Of a stretch of 64,000 nucleotides of DNA, positions 20,760-31,984 are shown piece by piece. Location of the stretch: the NCBI GenBank assembly GCA_034231615.1, contig CM067306.1, positions 61,711,475-61,775,474 of the forward strand. The letters run 5' to 3'. Positions within the stretch are counted from its first letter, which is position 1, and each line of letters begins with the position of its first letter. The DNA comes from Meghimatium bilineatum (lineage: Eukaryota > Mollusca > Gastropoda > Stylommatophora > Philomycidae). The translations under genes and the position numbers were made by a program. The notes beneath the pieces were generated by a model. It made no database searches and was not told the origin of the DNA. It saw nothing but the letters and a program-made list of their open reading frames with translations.

Positions 20760-22520
20760 GTTAGTTAGTTAGTCGTCAGATCATCGTCACTGCACTCCGG
20801 ACAAGTCCATGAGTGCTTAGATCTCTCCTTGAGTGTATTCGCCATTACACGTTGACTGACAGTCCCAGTACGCCGTTGATTGATCATCATTGTTCCTCGC
20901 CCACGAAACGGCTCCATTCTAGCGACACCACATTTCAAACCAAGCTCCCATATTCTAGTCATGGAACAAGAGTCATCATCACTTCTTCTTCTTCTGCGTT
21001 TGTTCTCAAACTATTGCAGATTAGCAGGATGTAGTCCGGAGAACGGAATGCGCTGTGTCATGATTTACAGCATTGCTGCGATATCTGCGCCTTTCGGCCT
21101 GACACATCCGACTTCAGCATGGCTTTGGGTCACTGACCCTATATGAGATGCGACAGCCAACTCCATCCCATAACCTCCTTAGTCGCCTTTTACAACATGC
21201 GTGGAAGGTAAACAGTGTTGCTATTCTTTGCTCCCCTTTTGGGCCCTGGCAACACACAAGCGATCATCACTTATACAGTCATTTATTCATGTGTTTTCCC
21301 GTATGGTGTTCAAAATATCTGTCCAATCCATCACTCCATCAACAGCCGTAGTATCTGTGTGGTGCTGCCAAACTATCTGTTCTCTCATTACCCCAGACAT
21401 TACTCCCACATGTCCTGGCACAAAACTAAAAGTCACTTTACGTACACAGGAATCTTCATGACATCCAGCCACTGTTCCTGAATTTACCCTGCCTGCACTT
21501 TCACAATCATGCTTATTGAGTCACTGAGTATACAGACAATTGTTGCAGTCTGCGAGCACACCCATTTCATAGCTTTGGTTACTGCCAAAATCTCGATTGT
21601 TATGCTGCTTGTCGTCTGAGCAAACGCACCACATTCCTCTCTGATAGTCTTCCCCCACCTTTGAGCAGTGAAGGCCTAGGCACTCCTGATGTGTCTCCCA
21701 ACCGACCCATCTGTATGTATAATCATTTCACATTTCCTGGAATTCTCACCTATCAGAGTCAGAGTCATCACCTGCAACTCTACCACTGTCAGACACCATT
21801 CCCTGCATTCTGTAGTGAGTGTTATTATTAATTTGAAGGCTGTTGGATACTCTAAGGACGCTTGACTCCATTCCATTCCATTAAACACCAGGTAGCACAT
21901 CCTCCAATCTGCACAAACTTTGTATAATATCCTATGCGTGCCCCATCCATGACTTTCCTCTCTTAAGTCAACTGCCTTTCACTTTGAGAATTTCAGGATA
22001 TAGAGGGTGCTCTTTATCAGTGGTGATTTGTAGGTAGTCCCGCACCCTGCTCATTGTATTCTTTGCTCTGCAGTTGGGCAATCAAGTAAGTTTCGCATAG
22101 CCCATACCGATGTATCTCTTGTACACCCCAAAATTATTTGCATTGCCTGATTCTGGATTCTATCCAATCTTTCTGTTTGAGTCTGACTCAGTGTCAGAAT
22201 CGCTAGTGCATACTCTACCACGGCCACTACCAATCCCTCATACAGCAGAAATAGCAGCCTCTGTTCACATTGAGCAGCAGCCATAACTTTCATCACCACA
22301 AGACCTTTATAGCCTTTAAAATGATGTGGTCAACATGATCTTTGAAACTCAAGACTTCGGTTCACCATAACCCCCAAGTACTTCATTGTGCTAGTTCTCT
22401 CGTTGACATCCCCTCTCAAGGTCACTGATGGCGTGGACGTGTTTACTATGTAATTATTCAGGGAAAACCATGTTATCGATGCTTTTGATGGATTAATAAA
22501 AGCTCCCATTAATGAAGCTT
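20760..22520 (-). mobile_element. LINE L-D, 3-prime 1.7 kb, reverse, split by a SINE
   Basis: On the minus strand the order is RT C-terminal (KYLGVMVNRSLEF near 22380, then LLFLLYEGLVVAVVEYALAI at 22150-22260, a thumb-like segment), an RNase H start (IIHTDGSVG near 21715), and a C-terminal tail (MTRIWELGLKCGVARMEP) at 20765-20962. Stops and shifts interrupt it. The SINE S1 at 20985-21262 is inserted in it. The tail peptide also occurs at 42515-42700. Confidence 0.85.
20985..21262 (-). mobile_element. SINE S1, full length, reverse, with target-site duplication
   Basis: 278 bp between direct repeats atcatcactt at 20975-20984 and 21263-21272. Sequence is close to the 10998 copy (gtagtccggagaacggaatg, gcctgacacatccgacttc, gggccctggcaacacacaag). 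It sits inside LINE L-D, so it is younger than that LINE. Confidence 0.95.
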
Positions 22521-22652
22521 ATTCAATGTTAAATGTCAGCTAAAACATCCTTGATATGTCTTTTTTTAAATAGAGTCCAATATGTTTGTGTCTTGTGAAC
22601 ATATTATTCATTGTTTGCTGTCAATAATCTATTTTATCTCAATCTATTACAG

Positions 22653-22859
22653 TTCAGTATTGACTATCGCGCTTCTCCTACCCCAAGTACCAGTGGCAGC
22701 AATGGTCAAATGTGTAGATGGACGTCATGTCCCCGATATGAGTTTCGCACAAGTGGCAGTGATGCAGACTCAGGCCTAGGTCTTAGTGGACAAGGAGATG
22801 GACTGTACAGAAGTTCTAGTCTGAGCAAACCCTTGTCTCATCTAGATAAGACTGGATAA
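22653..22859 (+). CDS. CTNNAL1: Alpha-catulin terminal exon (68 codons plus stop)
   Basis: Acceptor tcaatctattacag, phase 0, ending in taa at 22857-22859. Reads FSIDYRASPTPSTSGSNGQM, then SCPRYEFRTSGSDADSGLGL and ends SHLDKTG. The segment is rich in Ser and Gly, looks disordered and does not resemble the short human C-terminus. It is assigned by position, by matching phase with the previous exon, by the long clean frame to a stop and by the lack of any later candidate. A 40-bp tandem array begins just after the stop. Confidence 0.82.
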   Translation, partial: FSIDYRASPTPSTSGSNGQMCRWTSCPRYEFRTSGSDADSGLGLSGQGDGLYRSSSLSKPLSHLDKTG

Positions 22860-22884
22860 TGTATTGGAAGGCACTAGTTGATAG

Positions 22885-23690
22885 AGAGTTTTATCTAGTG
22901 GGAAGATTTCTAGTTGATGGACAGAGTTTTAGTTAATTGGAAGATTTCTAGTTGATGGACAGACTGTTTTAGTTAATGGGAAGATTTCTAGTTGATGGAC
23001 AGACTGTTTGAGTTAATGGGAAGATTTCTAGTTGATGGACAGACTGTTTTAGTTAATGGGAAGATTTCTAGTTGATGGACAGACTGTTTTAGTTAATGGG
23101 AAGATTTCTAGTTGATGGACAGACTGTTTTAGTTAATGGGAAGATTTCTAGTTGATGGACAGACTGTTTGAGTTAATGGGAAGATTTCTAGTTGATGGAC
23201 AGACTGTTTGAGTTAATGGGAAGATTTCTAGTTGATGGACAGACTGTTTTAGTTAATGGGAAGATTTCTAGTTGATGGACAGACTGTTTTAGTTAATGGG
23301 AAGATTTCTAGTTGATGGACAGACTGTTTGAGTTAATGGGAAGATTTCTAGTTGATGGACAGACTGTTTGAGTTAATGGGAAGATTTCTAGTTGATGGAC
23401 AGACTGTTTTAGTTAATGGGAAGATTTCTAGTTGATGGACAGACTGTTTGAGTTAATGGGAAGATTTCTAGTTGATGGACAGACTGTTTGAGTTAATGGG
23501 AAGATTTCTAGTTGATGGACAGACTGTTTTAGTTAATTGGAAGATTTCTAGTTGATGGACAGACTGTTTTAGTTAATGGGAAGATTTCTAGTTGATGGAC
23601 AGACTGTTTGAGTTAATGGGAAGATTTCTAGTTGATGGACAGACTGTTTTAGTTAATTGGAAGATTTCTAGTTGATGGACAGACTTCTAG
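22885..23690. repeat. 40-bp minisatellite, about 20 copies, in the catulin 3-prime UTR
   Basis: Unit agactgttttagttaatggg plus aagatttctagttgatggac, at an exact 40-bp period. Copies differ mainly at one site (tgttttagtt or tgtttgagtt) and occasionally ttaattgg. Degenerate gatggacag units continue to about 23860. Confidence 0.98.
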
Positions 23691-23820
23691 TTGATGGACA
23701 GTGTTCTAGTTGATGGACAGACTTCTAGTTGATGGACAGGTAGTTTTATCTGATGGACAGACCGTTCTATCTGATAGATATCTATCTAGTTCTATCTAGT
23801 TGATGGACAGAGTTCTGTGC

Positions 23821-23826
23821 AATAAA
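23821..23826 (+). promoter_or_regulatory. Candidate polyadenylation signal
   Basis: aataaa about 960 bp after the catulin stop and immediately after the array. It is embedded in an A run, so the call is weak. Confidence 0.35.
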
Positions 23827-23879
23827 AAAAAAAAAGACAGCATTCTGTTTGATGGACAGATTTCTGTATGGTATTACAG

Positions 23880-24555
23880 ATGACATATTTGAATTTAAAT
23901 GACATAATAATAGATGTCATGGAATGCCAGAGCTGCATATAGCATATATAATGTCAGGACTACAGATGTCATAGACCCTATAATGGCAGTAAGGGTTAAG
24001 AAGTTGATCAAGCCGAGTCATTTTCTAGTCAGTTTTAATGTTTATTTATTGAGAATTTTTTCCATTTCTGCAGCTGATACATGTTGTTTCAGACTGTTTG
24101 CTTTGTATGATCGTAACCAACTTTGCTTCATTATTTGTTCCAAATTACATTATTTGTGTACCAAATGTTTATTTTGAGTGGAAATTGTGAAATTTTCAAC
24201 CATTATTCACCCAATCAAATACTTGTTTGCAGTAGCCAAGAATATTATTTGTGTGTGTGTCCTGGCAATGATCTGTGTGTTTTCAGTAACCATTATAAGC
24301 GTATGGTTTGTGTGTGTGTGTGTGTGTGTGTCCTAGCAATGATCTGTGTTTTCAGTAACCATTATAAGCATATGGTATGTGTATATGTCCCCTATGTCCT
24401 AGCAATGATCTGCTCTAGGACAATGATGAATCCCCAGTGATGCTATTTTTATGTTGTTATTTATTCTGTGACACGAGACTTGACATTGTTTCTTGACATG
24501 TTCAATGGGATTCTAGTTAGTGGTTTCGATTGATAGTCAAAGTGTTTATATGCTA
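23880..24555. other. Intergenic DNA with TG-rich microsatellite
   Basis: ccattataagcgtatggttt-type 60-bp units occur twice (24250-24410), with a (TG)n run at 24308-24332. Nothing coding. Confidence 0.5.
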
Positions 24556-24559
24556 GTAT

Positions 24560-24718
24560 TTTCTTCTTAGCGTTCTTTCTCAAACTCTCTCTAGATGTTT
24601 CTTGTAAGAAGATATAGGTCCTACTAGATTTCCAGCAGGATATAGTCCAGAGAATGGAAATGCATTGTGTCTGCATTTTATTTGTGTCAATGGCCTGACA
24701 CGTCTGTCTTTAGCGGTG
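24560..24718 (-). mobile_element. SINE S2 copy, reverse
   Basis: ttttcttcttagcgttcttt, ctactagatttccagcagg, cagagaatggaaatgcattg, tcaatggcctgacacgtctg. Confidence 0.85.
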
Positions 24719-24904
24719 TGCGGGTATATAAGAAATGTTATCTTCGATGGTTAGTGGGCCAATCTCAAAAAGTCAACTCAATCAAACTTGCTCATAGTTC
24801 TAGGTGCAGTCAAGTTGATCATACATATTGTACTGGCAATGTAAATGGATGTGTTTGTGGTGCCTCAAAATTCAACAATAATTGAGTAACAATACCCAAT
24901 ACAG

Positions 24905-25115
24905 GATATGCTTCTTCTTCTTCTTTCGTTCACTTAAAACATGTCTATATCTGTAATTCTGTCTCCTTAATAAAACTCACTGTCTTTTGTAGTTCATACA
25001 GTGTCCCATAGAGCTTTGATTCCAGTGTTGTTTCCTCTGGCCAATATGTCTGCCTCAGCGTTTTTATGCTCAGAACACTCTTGAAGTATATGTTTAGGAT
25101 ATGCTTTAAATAAAA
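24905..25115 (-). mobile_element. LINE L-B tail, reverse, with AAG-tailed scrap
   Basis: On the minus strand reads PKHILQECSEHKNAEADI and NNTGIKALWDTV, the same tail as 6240 and 13676. At 24908-24955 a cttcttcttcttctttcgtt start resembles S3. Confidence 0.7.
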
Positions 25116-25549
25116 ACTTTAAAACTGTGATAAAGATTAGTATTGTAATCACATGCTGTTTCCGCATCAAAGGTTTGCTGCAACGGACTTCCAACATTCT
25201 GTCTCTTGAACTGATCACTGGAATAATGTGATATTGTTACGTAACTAAATGTAACAACAATATTACATTATCCCAGTTATCGCTTCGTGGTTTTGTTATC
25301 GCCGCATTCTCCACCTTGTCGTATTATCCTCTGATAGTTTGGCTATTTATATCTCTCTTAAATTAGTGGTGCACTCAGCTAGAATGTAATCTGTCCATCT
25401 TGTGATGTTTCCCTCCCACTTTGTATCTTTGCCTACCTCTTGCTTGCCTCCTCTCAATTTTATCTTCAAGTAAGGTCTTCAGCAAGTTGTCTTGTCTTTT
25501 AACGTCCAAAATATTTGATTTGTTTGATTATCTTTTAATTTCCCAAATC

Positions 25550-25808
25550 TTGCCAGGGCCTAAAAGGGAAGCAAAGAATAGTGACACTTTTACCTCAAGT
25601 ATGTCCTAAGAGTCAGCTAAGGAAGTTCTGGGGTGGAGGCTGTCCCATCATATATAAGGTCAAAGTTACCCAGAAGTCATTCTGAAGTCGGGTGCGACAT
25701 ACCAAAAAGCACAGATTTCTCAGCTAGCTATAAACTATGATACAGCTCATTCAGTTCTCCAAACTACATCCTGTTAATCTGCAGGAGTTTGAGAACAAAG
25801 AAGAACCA
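25550..25808 (+). mobile_element. SINE S1 copy, forward
   Basis: gaagcaaagaatagtgacac, tcctaagagtcagctaagg, cattctgaagtcgggtgcg, cctgttaatctgcaggagtt, gaacaaagaagaa. Diverged. Confidence 0.85.
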
Positions 25809-26269
25809 TGAGCAAATTAGTGAGACAGGCCCCACTGATCACTTTACCTGGATCAATACAGATTTAGTGGACTAACTAGAATAATAAACTGTAGAACATG
25901 CATTTTCAGCTCTACAAGGATGAGAGAAATGTGGCATACCTGGACACCTCTACTTTCTGACAGAAGAGGCTCCATATATGTCCTAAAGTGAATCACACAA
26001 ACCTTTACAGCAGATAATGCTATAACCTGATAGTAGAACAGTGAAGTTCTTTATGTGATGTCCAGCGTTTTTTATTTGTTAAATGTGTCAAGCCTCTTGC
26101 TGAGACACGATTCTTTCAATCTGAAACCAGAATCTGTATTGGTTATATCGGGTCATTTATATTGGTTATATCTGGCCATCTATATTGGTTATATATGTCC
26201 AGTCCGCAATACTTTCAGTCAATATATGATACATCAATATTTTATTTGATTTGTCTTGTATTTTTATGA

Positions 26270-26415
26270 CATGTGCAATCTTTATTTTATGATCGTTTAT
26301 GTGACATGTCCAGTATTTATGTGACATGTCCAGTATTTATGTGACACATTATTTCCATGTATGACATGTCCAGTATTTATGTGACACATCAGTTCCATGT
26401 GTGACATGTTCAGTA
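26270..26415. repeat. About 20-bp repeat (gtgacatgtccagtatttat)
   Basis: Several imperfect copies. The same unit with tctagt for tccagt forms the array at 29425-29690. Confidence 0.85.
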
Positions 26416-26524
26416 TATATCTGATAATTCTAGTTCTGATATGAACAAGTGTATCTAAACTCTAATGTGGTCATACATGGTCAGTTTGTGTCATATATCA
26501 AGAATAAAGAGAGTGAACTGTCAC

Positions 26525-26935
26525 AGTTGGATATGTCAAGTCATGTCTAGATATGTCAAACCTTGGCAAGCCATGTCTAGATATGCCAAACCTTGGCAAG
26601 ATATGTCAAGTCATGTCTAGATATGTCAAACCTTGGTAAGCCATGTCTAGATATGCCAAACCTTGGCAAGATATGTCAAGCCATGTCTAGATATGTCAAA
26701 CCTTGACAAGCCATGTCTAGATATGCCAAACCTTGGCAAGATATGTCAAGTCATGTCTAGATATGTCAAACCTTGGCATGATATGTCAAGTCATGTCTAG
26801 ATATGTCAAACCTTGGTATGCCATGTCTAGATATGCCAAACCTTGGCAAGCCATGTCTAGATATGCCAAACCTTGGCAAGATATGTCAAGTCATGTCTAG
26901 ATATGTCAAACCTTCGCAAGATATGCCAAACCATT
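26525..26935. repeat. About 30-bp array with higher-order alternation
   Basis: Units atgtctagatatgtcaaacc and ttggcaagccatgtctagat alternate with variants (gtcaag or gccaag, tcaaacc or ccaaacc), giving a mixed 30/60-bp period. Confidence 0.93.
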
Positions 26936-26967
26936 GTCGCAAATATTTCAGCAGCAGGTCTTTCCAC

Positions 26968-27055
26968 TATCTGGGTTACATCCAGCTATAATTCTAGCAG
27001 CACCATTACTCTTCTACAAGTGAGACCTAGCGGGAGTTTGAGAACAAATGCTTCA
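26968..27055 (+). mobile_element. SINE S2 fragment, 3-prime part
   Basis: ctgggttacatccagctata, ccattactcttctacaag, gcgggagtttgagaacaaat. Confidence 0.7.
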
Positions 27056-27304
27056 AATATAAAAGTAACAAGAGTTTGAGTGTATCAGACGATGAATCAT
27101 TTTCTACACAAAACTATATTTCATTTTGTGAGAACTTCACAAGAGAATATTTTCACTAACAGTTATTAATGAATTCTTTGTAAAGTTGATGTTTTTATTC
27201 ACAACTATTTTTGTGTACATTGTTCCAATGAGCTAGGTTATTCCGGAACTGAACGTCAACATGTATTTTTGTGTGTGTATATCACTTCATTAATGTTATT
27301 AATA

Positions 27305-27479
27305 CAGTGGAATCCCGTTATAACAACTTGTTTTGAACTGAGAAAATATGTATGTAATAACAGACAGTCGCTATATACAGTTTATTGTATAGACTGTGAA
27401 GAATAAATTTGAGGATTTTGAAGTGTTGTTATATAAGGAAATTTGTTATAAAAGAATGCGCTATAAATGGATTCCACTG
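27305..27479 (+). mobile_element. TA-flanked MITE, reference copy (pogo/Tc1-like)
   Basis: 175 bp from cagtggaatcccgttataac to ataaatggattccactg, with ta on both sides. The inverted ends share CAGTGGAATCC and continue imperfectly. TA target sites and CAGT ends suggest the Tc1/mariner-pogo superfamily. Other copies are at 30419, 30784 and 33020. Confidence 0.88.
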
Positions 27480-27624
27480 TAATAGCCTGAGAAGTTTTAC
27501 ATTGCCTGTCTCCTTTTATTTATTATTACCAGAAAGATAAATGGATTTGTTTTGCTTCTTTTTATGATGTAAATTTTACAAAAAGAACTCTAAAGGTGTG
27601 GAGGATTGACTTCAAGGTACAATA

Positions 27625-27818
27625 CTCAGATTTTCTAATGCACTACATCCCTTTCAACGAAGCAGCTTGCTGCCTGGTTAGAGTACCACTGGTAGCACGT
27701 AACTAACTCCATGACTTCAAATGATAATCCACATTGAACCCACGAAAATAATTCACTTGTAAACAAGATGTCGTGATCCGGCATCGAACCTATAACACTT
27801 TGAACACAAAACAAATTA
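27625..27818 (-). mobile_element. tRNA-like SINE, reverse
   Basis: On the minus strand: ttgtgttcaaagtgttatag, then ggttcgatgccgg (B-box) and gacatcttgtttacaagtg, as in the head at 14158. The right end adjoins a piggyBac-like MITE. Confidence 0.75.
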
Positions 27819-27819
27819 C

Positions 27820-28267
27820 TTAACCCTTTAGTTGCTATCATTGTTTTCAGTAATTCATCTCATGGTGCAAAATTTTTTTCCCTGTTATCGATACTTTTCT
27901 TCTCGTTAAAAAAATAAGAACACTTCATACTGGCTTTCATTTGATGCTAAAAAATATGTACCGCATGGATGGGATGTTTGACGTATACTGACACTTTGAT
28001 TTCAAATTGAACATGTTTTTAAGCAATGAGGGGATAGAAAACACCAGTTAACTCATCAATACCAATCTCATAGAGGAAGCCAGCCGAAGATGGATGTGTC
28101 AGTCATTGATGCAAATAAAATGATGGCACAACATATTTCCCTTCCCTGGACTACATCCTGCTGGAAATCCAGTATGACCATTGTCATGCTATAATAGAGA
28201 ACCAGTGGGAGTTTCAGAATGAACGCTGAAAAAGATAGAGTAAACTTATGAATAGCAGCTAAAGTGT
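27820..28267 (+). mobile_element. piggyBac-like MITE with SINE S2 inside
   Basis: Starts ttaaccctttagttgct and ends cagctaaagtgtcaa, a decayed CTAAAGGGTTAA. Relative to the 9319 copy the interior is in the opposite orientation (cagttaactcatcaatac equals the reverse of gtattgatgagtaaac). The S2 at about 28078-28236 interrupts atagaggaa/agagtaaac. Confidence 0.78.
28078..28236 (+). mobile_element. SINE S2 copy, forward
   Basis: gaagatggatgtgtcagtca, ccctggactacatcctgctg, gggagtttcagaatgaacgc. Possible target duplication atagag on both sides. Confidence 0.85.
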
Positions 28268-28370
28268 CAATGCCGCAGAGATCCCCATCACTTCACAGCC
28301 TCGCTTCAGCAGATTTGATAGTGTTTGGAATGAGAGCTTAATTTATTTCCTGATCTATTCACCTCCTTGA

Positions 28371-28558
28371 TATTATTACATTCACTGGATACTAATAGAT
28401 TCAGTTTACACTCACTGGATACTAATAGATTCAGTTTACACTCACTGGATACTAATAGATTCAGTTTACACTCACTGGATACTAATAGATTCAGTTTACA
28501 CTCACTGGATACTAATAGATTCAGTTTACACTCACTGGATACTAATAGATTCAGTTTG
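28371..28558. repeat. 30-bp minisatellite, 6 identical copies
   Basis: Unit actcactggatactaatag plus attcagtttac. Copies are identical, so a recent expansion. Confidence 0.98.
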
Positions 28559-28649
28559 TGATATGTTTTATGCATATTTTGACTTATTGTTACAATGTGA
28601 TACATGTCATCGTATCCTGCCACAATTCTCATTAAATTTATAAATGTTG

Positions 28650-28895
28650 AAAAGGCATAGAGGATTTACTTCATTGTACTCGAGTTAGCACATGTATTCC
28701 GTCCCTCTCAATGAAGCGGAACGCCACCCGCCGAGGGTGCCAGTCATCGCACGTTACTCCGTAGCTCTAAGCGATAATCTCCAGGGATCTCCGAAAAAAA
28801 TCAATTTTGTAAATAAGATATCGCGAGCAAGACTTGAACCCGGGACCTCTTGAGCACAAAGCAAACAGCTTTACCACTTCATCTGGGAAATTCAT
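28650..28895 (-). mobile_element. tRNA-like SINE, reverse, nearly full length
   Basis: Minus strand: gatgaagtggtaaagctg (A-box-like), ggtcccgggttcaagtc (B-box) and gcgatatcttatttac, then a long body to about 28650 (ccctcggcgggtggcgttcc). Confidence 0.8.
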
Positions 28896-29076
28896 AAATG
28901 TCTTCATTGTAAGTTTATTTGGGGTTTTTTTGTGTGTGCAGATAGCTCTGTATCATTTATTTTTTGTCAAACTGTGATATTTTTAGTTTTTGCATCAAGC
29001 ACAAACGAATAGTTCTGACAGATTAATAAAAGTCATGACAACACGAGACAATGAATTGAACTTTTGTTAGTGTATT

Positions 29077-29280
29077 TTGTTGTTGTTGTGAAGACGTTAT
29101 TTTGTCGTGTTGTGTGAGACCATGGTTTCTTGTGCGCCTCTCGGCATGGTATCTCTGACTTCAGTACCGGTGATTGTTTGGGCATGACTATAGTCCTGCT
29201 TGATGTCAGGGATGCCCTACCTCTCTTAGTTTCCATCCTCTGTTCAAGCATCTCCACCTCAAGGAGTTGGCCCGGATGGG
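29077..29280 (-). mobile_element. SINE-like family S3, copy 3
   Basis: accatggtttcttgtgcgcc, catggtatctctgacttcag, atagtcctgcttgatgtcag, ccacctcaaggagttggcc. Confidence 0.75.
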
Positions 29281-29424
29281 GGTTAGTGTATGTTACTGCA
29301 TTTTGTTGCCTGTTAGAAGTTACTTGTTAGAATGTACAGGGAGAATTCTATCTATCTGTGTTCCTTCAACACTAAATGTGATTGAGTAGACCAGAAACAA
29401 GTGCTCTCTAGGTTGAGTGATGTA

Positions 29425-29690
29425 ATGTGACATGTCTGGTATTTGTGACATATCAATTCTGTGATATGTCTAGTATTTATGTGACATCAGTTTCATATGT
29501 GACATGTCTAGTATTTGTGACATCAATTCTATATGTGACATGTCTAGTATTTATGTGACATGTCAGTTCTATAAGTGGCATGTCTAATATTTATGTGACA
29601 TCAATTCCATATGTGACAGGTCTAGTATTTATGTGACATGTCAATTCCATGTGACATGTCTAGTATTTATTTGATATGTCAGTTCTATAT
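29425..29690. repeat. About 40-bp degenerate repeat (gtgacatgtctagtattt)
   Basis: Roughly seven imperfect copies. The unit is shared with 26270-26415. Confidence 0.85.
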
Positions 29691-29692
29691 GT

Positions 29693-29985
29693 TCTTCTGC
29701 TTCAGCGTTCGCTCTCATATAACCACAACGAATATATCATGTGATTTACGTTGTGCTGCAGGTTCCACAGTAAAACTTTTATTTGCACCTCGGTTGGCCA
29801 CTCTGTGGTCTAGACGTCCGAGGTCCAGCACATCCATTTTCATCAGTCCTTTATTTCGGCTTTGGTCCCTAATCCGTGACAGCCTATCTATCTGTCACCG
29901 GGCAAGCAGGTGTGTGACTCTTCGCCTAGACGATTGTTGTTCACGTCTATCTCGCACGAGGTGTTCCACCGTCTATGAACTCACA
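29693..29985 (-). mobile_element. SINE-like family S4, copy 2
   Basis: tcagcgttcgctctcatata, atttgcacctcggttggcc, ctctgtggtctagacgtccg, gtccctaatccgtgacagcc, then an extra cgcctagacgattgttg segment. Confidence 0.75.
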
Positions 29986-30224
29986 TCATGAATTTGTTAT
30001 GTTGTAAGCAATATTAGTGGAAAGTTGCCCTATTCTGAATAATGTTGGTGGGGAATTGTTCCATTGTGAGTAGTGTTAGTCAGTAATTGTTCCACTGTAG
30101 GCTATGTTAATGGGGAATTGCCCCCGTTGCTCACAATGTGGCAATTATATATACACACACACACACACACAGACAACACTGGAAATACCTTTTATCTGTC
30201 AACTTTTAGCGTTGTAATCTAATG

Positions 30225-30425
30225 CCATATGTGTGCATAATGAAGAACAAAAGTGCTGCTTGCTTTGGCGATCCTGGTATACACTTCACAATCAACGATG
30301 GCATTTTGTGATAGTTTACTACCGAGATATGTGAATATATTCACCTCTTTCAGTGCCACACCATTTACCTTTATATAGGGGCTAGGGGCTCGTTGGAACA
30401 TGACTTGTTTTCTCTCTACAATCAA
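30225..30425 (-). mobile_element. LINE reverse transcriptase fragment
   Basis: Minus-strand frame reads KQVMFQRAPSPYIKVNGVAL then FTYLGSKLSQNAIVDCEV and ARIAKAS-like sequence. The FTYLGS block is the standard RT motif that follows the catalytic region. Fragment only. Confidence 0.8.
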
Positions 30426-30757
30426 ATCCCATTATAACAGCTTGGTCCTGACCAAAGGAATATTTATGTTCTTCTTCTTCAGCGTTCATTCTCAAACTTC
30501 GACTGGATATCTCTTGTAGCAGGACTATGGTCCTATTAGATTTCCAGAAGGATGTAGTCCAGAGAATGGAAATGCGTTGTGCGCCGTTTTATTTGTGCCA
30601 ATGGCCCGACACATCCGTCTTCTGCGGAAATATATATGTAATAACAGAAATTAGCTATATACAGTATAAATAATAAATATAATTTCAGATTTTGAAAATT
30701 GTTTTTATATAGGAAAATTTGTTTTGTAAACATATGCACTATAGAGGAATATCACTG
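30419..30757 (-). mobile_element. TA-flanked MITE with SINE S2 inserted
   Basis: Begins caatcaaatcccattataac and ends gaggaatatcactg. The S2 copy at 30470-30628 splits it, with aatatttatgt and aatatatatgt as an imperfect target duplication. Confidence 0.75.
30470..30628 (-). mobile_element. SINE S2 copy, reverse
   Basis: tcttcttcttcagcgttcat, tcgactggatatctcttgta, gtagtccagagaatggaaat, ccgacacatccgtcttctgc. Close to consensus. Confidence 0.9.
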
Positions 30758-30783
30758 TATCAATAGTAAGTCCAAAGTTGGTA

Positions 30784-30951
30784 CAGTGGAATCCCTCTAT
30801 AGCGCATTCTTTTATAACAAATTTTCCTATATAACAACACTTTTCATATCAATGATATTTTTTCTTTATTTTTGGTACTCTGTATAGCAAATTTCTGTTA
30901 TTACATACATATTTTGTCGTTTCAACCAATTGCTATAACAGGATTTCACTG
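30784..30951 (+). mobile_element. TA-flanked MITE
   Basis: cagtggaatccctctatagc to aacaggatttcactg. Interior ttcctatataacaacacttt is shared with the other copies. The left flank is ta; the right has decayed to tg. Confidence 0.82.
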
Positions 30952-30954
30952 TGC

Positions 30955-31022
30955 AGGCTTTGGAACATCTATCTGCTACATGGAAGATCCAGCAGGAGTT
31001 TGAGAATGAACGCTGAAGAAGA
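30955..31022 (+). mobile_element. SINE S2 fragment, 3-prime end
   Basis: catggaagatccagcaggag, tttgagaatgaacgctgaag, then the AAG tail. Confidence 0.75.
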
Positions 31023-31024
31023 AC

Positions 31025-31970
31025 ACAATATATGTAGATCAGAGTTAGCATTGACAGCATAAATAAGTACACACAGCAGCAGAATAATGCAGCAACTACA
31101 GAAACCACTTCAAACAAAATTATACAAAAAAACTTGACCAAAATTTCAAAAATAAAATTTTTATTGGCTGTTGCCAGGGTTTTATGCATGTAGCGATGCA
31201 AGACGAGCAACCAAAATCATATTGAGGCGGACATCAAATAAAGCTCTAAAATTACAACTGTAAAAACGAAGAAAAAAATCATCAGTGTGAAGACAAATAT
31301 GACGGTCTCCCATATGCTGTCATTGCAAATGACCACACTACAGTGTACCACAGCTACAGCAAATAATATCACATGACTTTACTCTCGGAAACTTTTGATT
31401 GTAAATATATTATTAGGGCGTGTGTCGTTTATTTACAATCTGACACATCCAATCCCGCTCGTGCTTTATCCTGGGGATAAAAACAATCAATGGCAAATCA
31501 TAAAGTGAAGAAATACAAATTTCATAAAATAATTGAATAACATGCTGGCAACAATCACACACAAAATAAACTACTAAATCTCTCAACCTCTAACTCAACC
31601 TCATTTTGGTTTCGTAAAATATACCTCTTATGCTGACGTACACCGCTTTCAACTGTGGATGTTAATCCAATATGTTTATATCAAAGCTTTACAACCATCA
31701 AAAAATAGTGGTCACAGTTCTGGTAATCTAGTCACCATAATCTCTGGGTTTTTGGAAAATCCCGAATCAACTTTACATGCCTTTAGTCTTATTGAAGAAA
31801 TATAGATCAGTGATTCTCAACCTTTTGGGCCCTGTGTGCCCCTTGTGGGACAAATTTTATTCTCTGTTCCAGTGGTGCCTAAAGTAAAATATCTTGTGAC
31901 ATATATATATTGTGAAATATATATATATCGTGACATATATAATTGTGCTATATGACAATTGATAAACAGT
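31025..31970. other. Intergenic DNA, unassigned
   Basis: AT-rich, with a short tatatat run at 31905-31935. No coding or repeat family match was seen. Confidence 0.4.
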
Positions 31971-31984
31971 ATTTATACCAACTC

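Larger units (their letters stand above)
22860..23826 (+). other. CTNNAL1: Probable 3-prime UTR of alpha-catulin
   Basis: Starts at the stop codon and is taken to the first aataaa (23821-23826), which is followed by a genomic A run, so the true cleavage site is uncertain. Nearly all of it is the 40-bp array. Confidence 0.5.

Noticed and set aside
20975-21272. CRISPR-like or phage-type structure
   Set aside because: Direct repeats here and elsewhere are target-site duplications of SINEs, or unit repeats without spacers. The window is eukaryotic nuclear DNA with introns.
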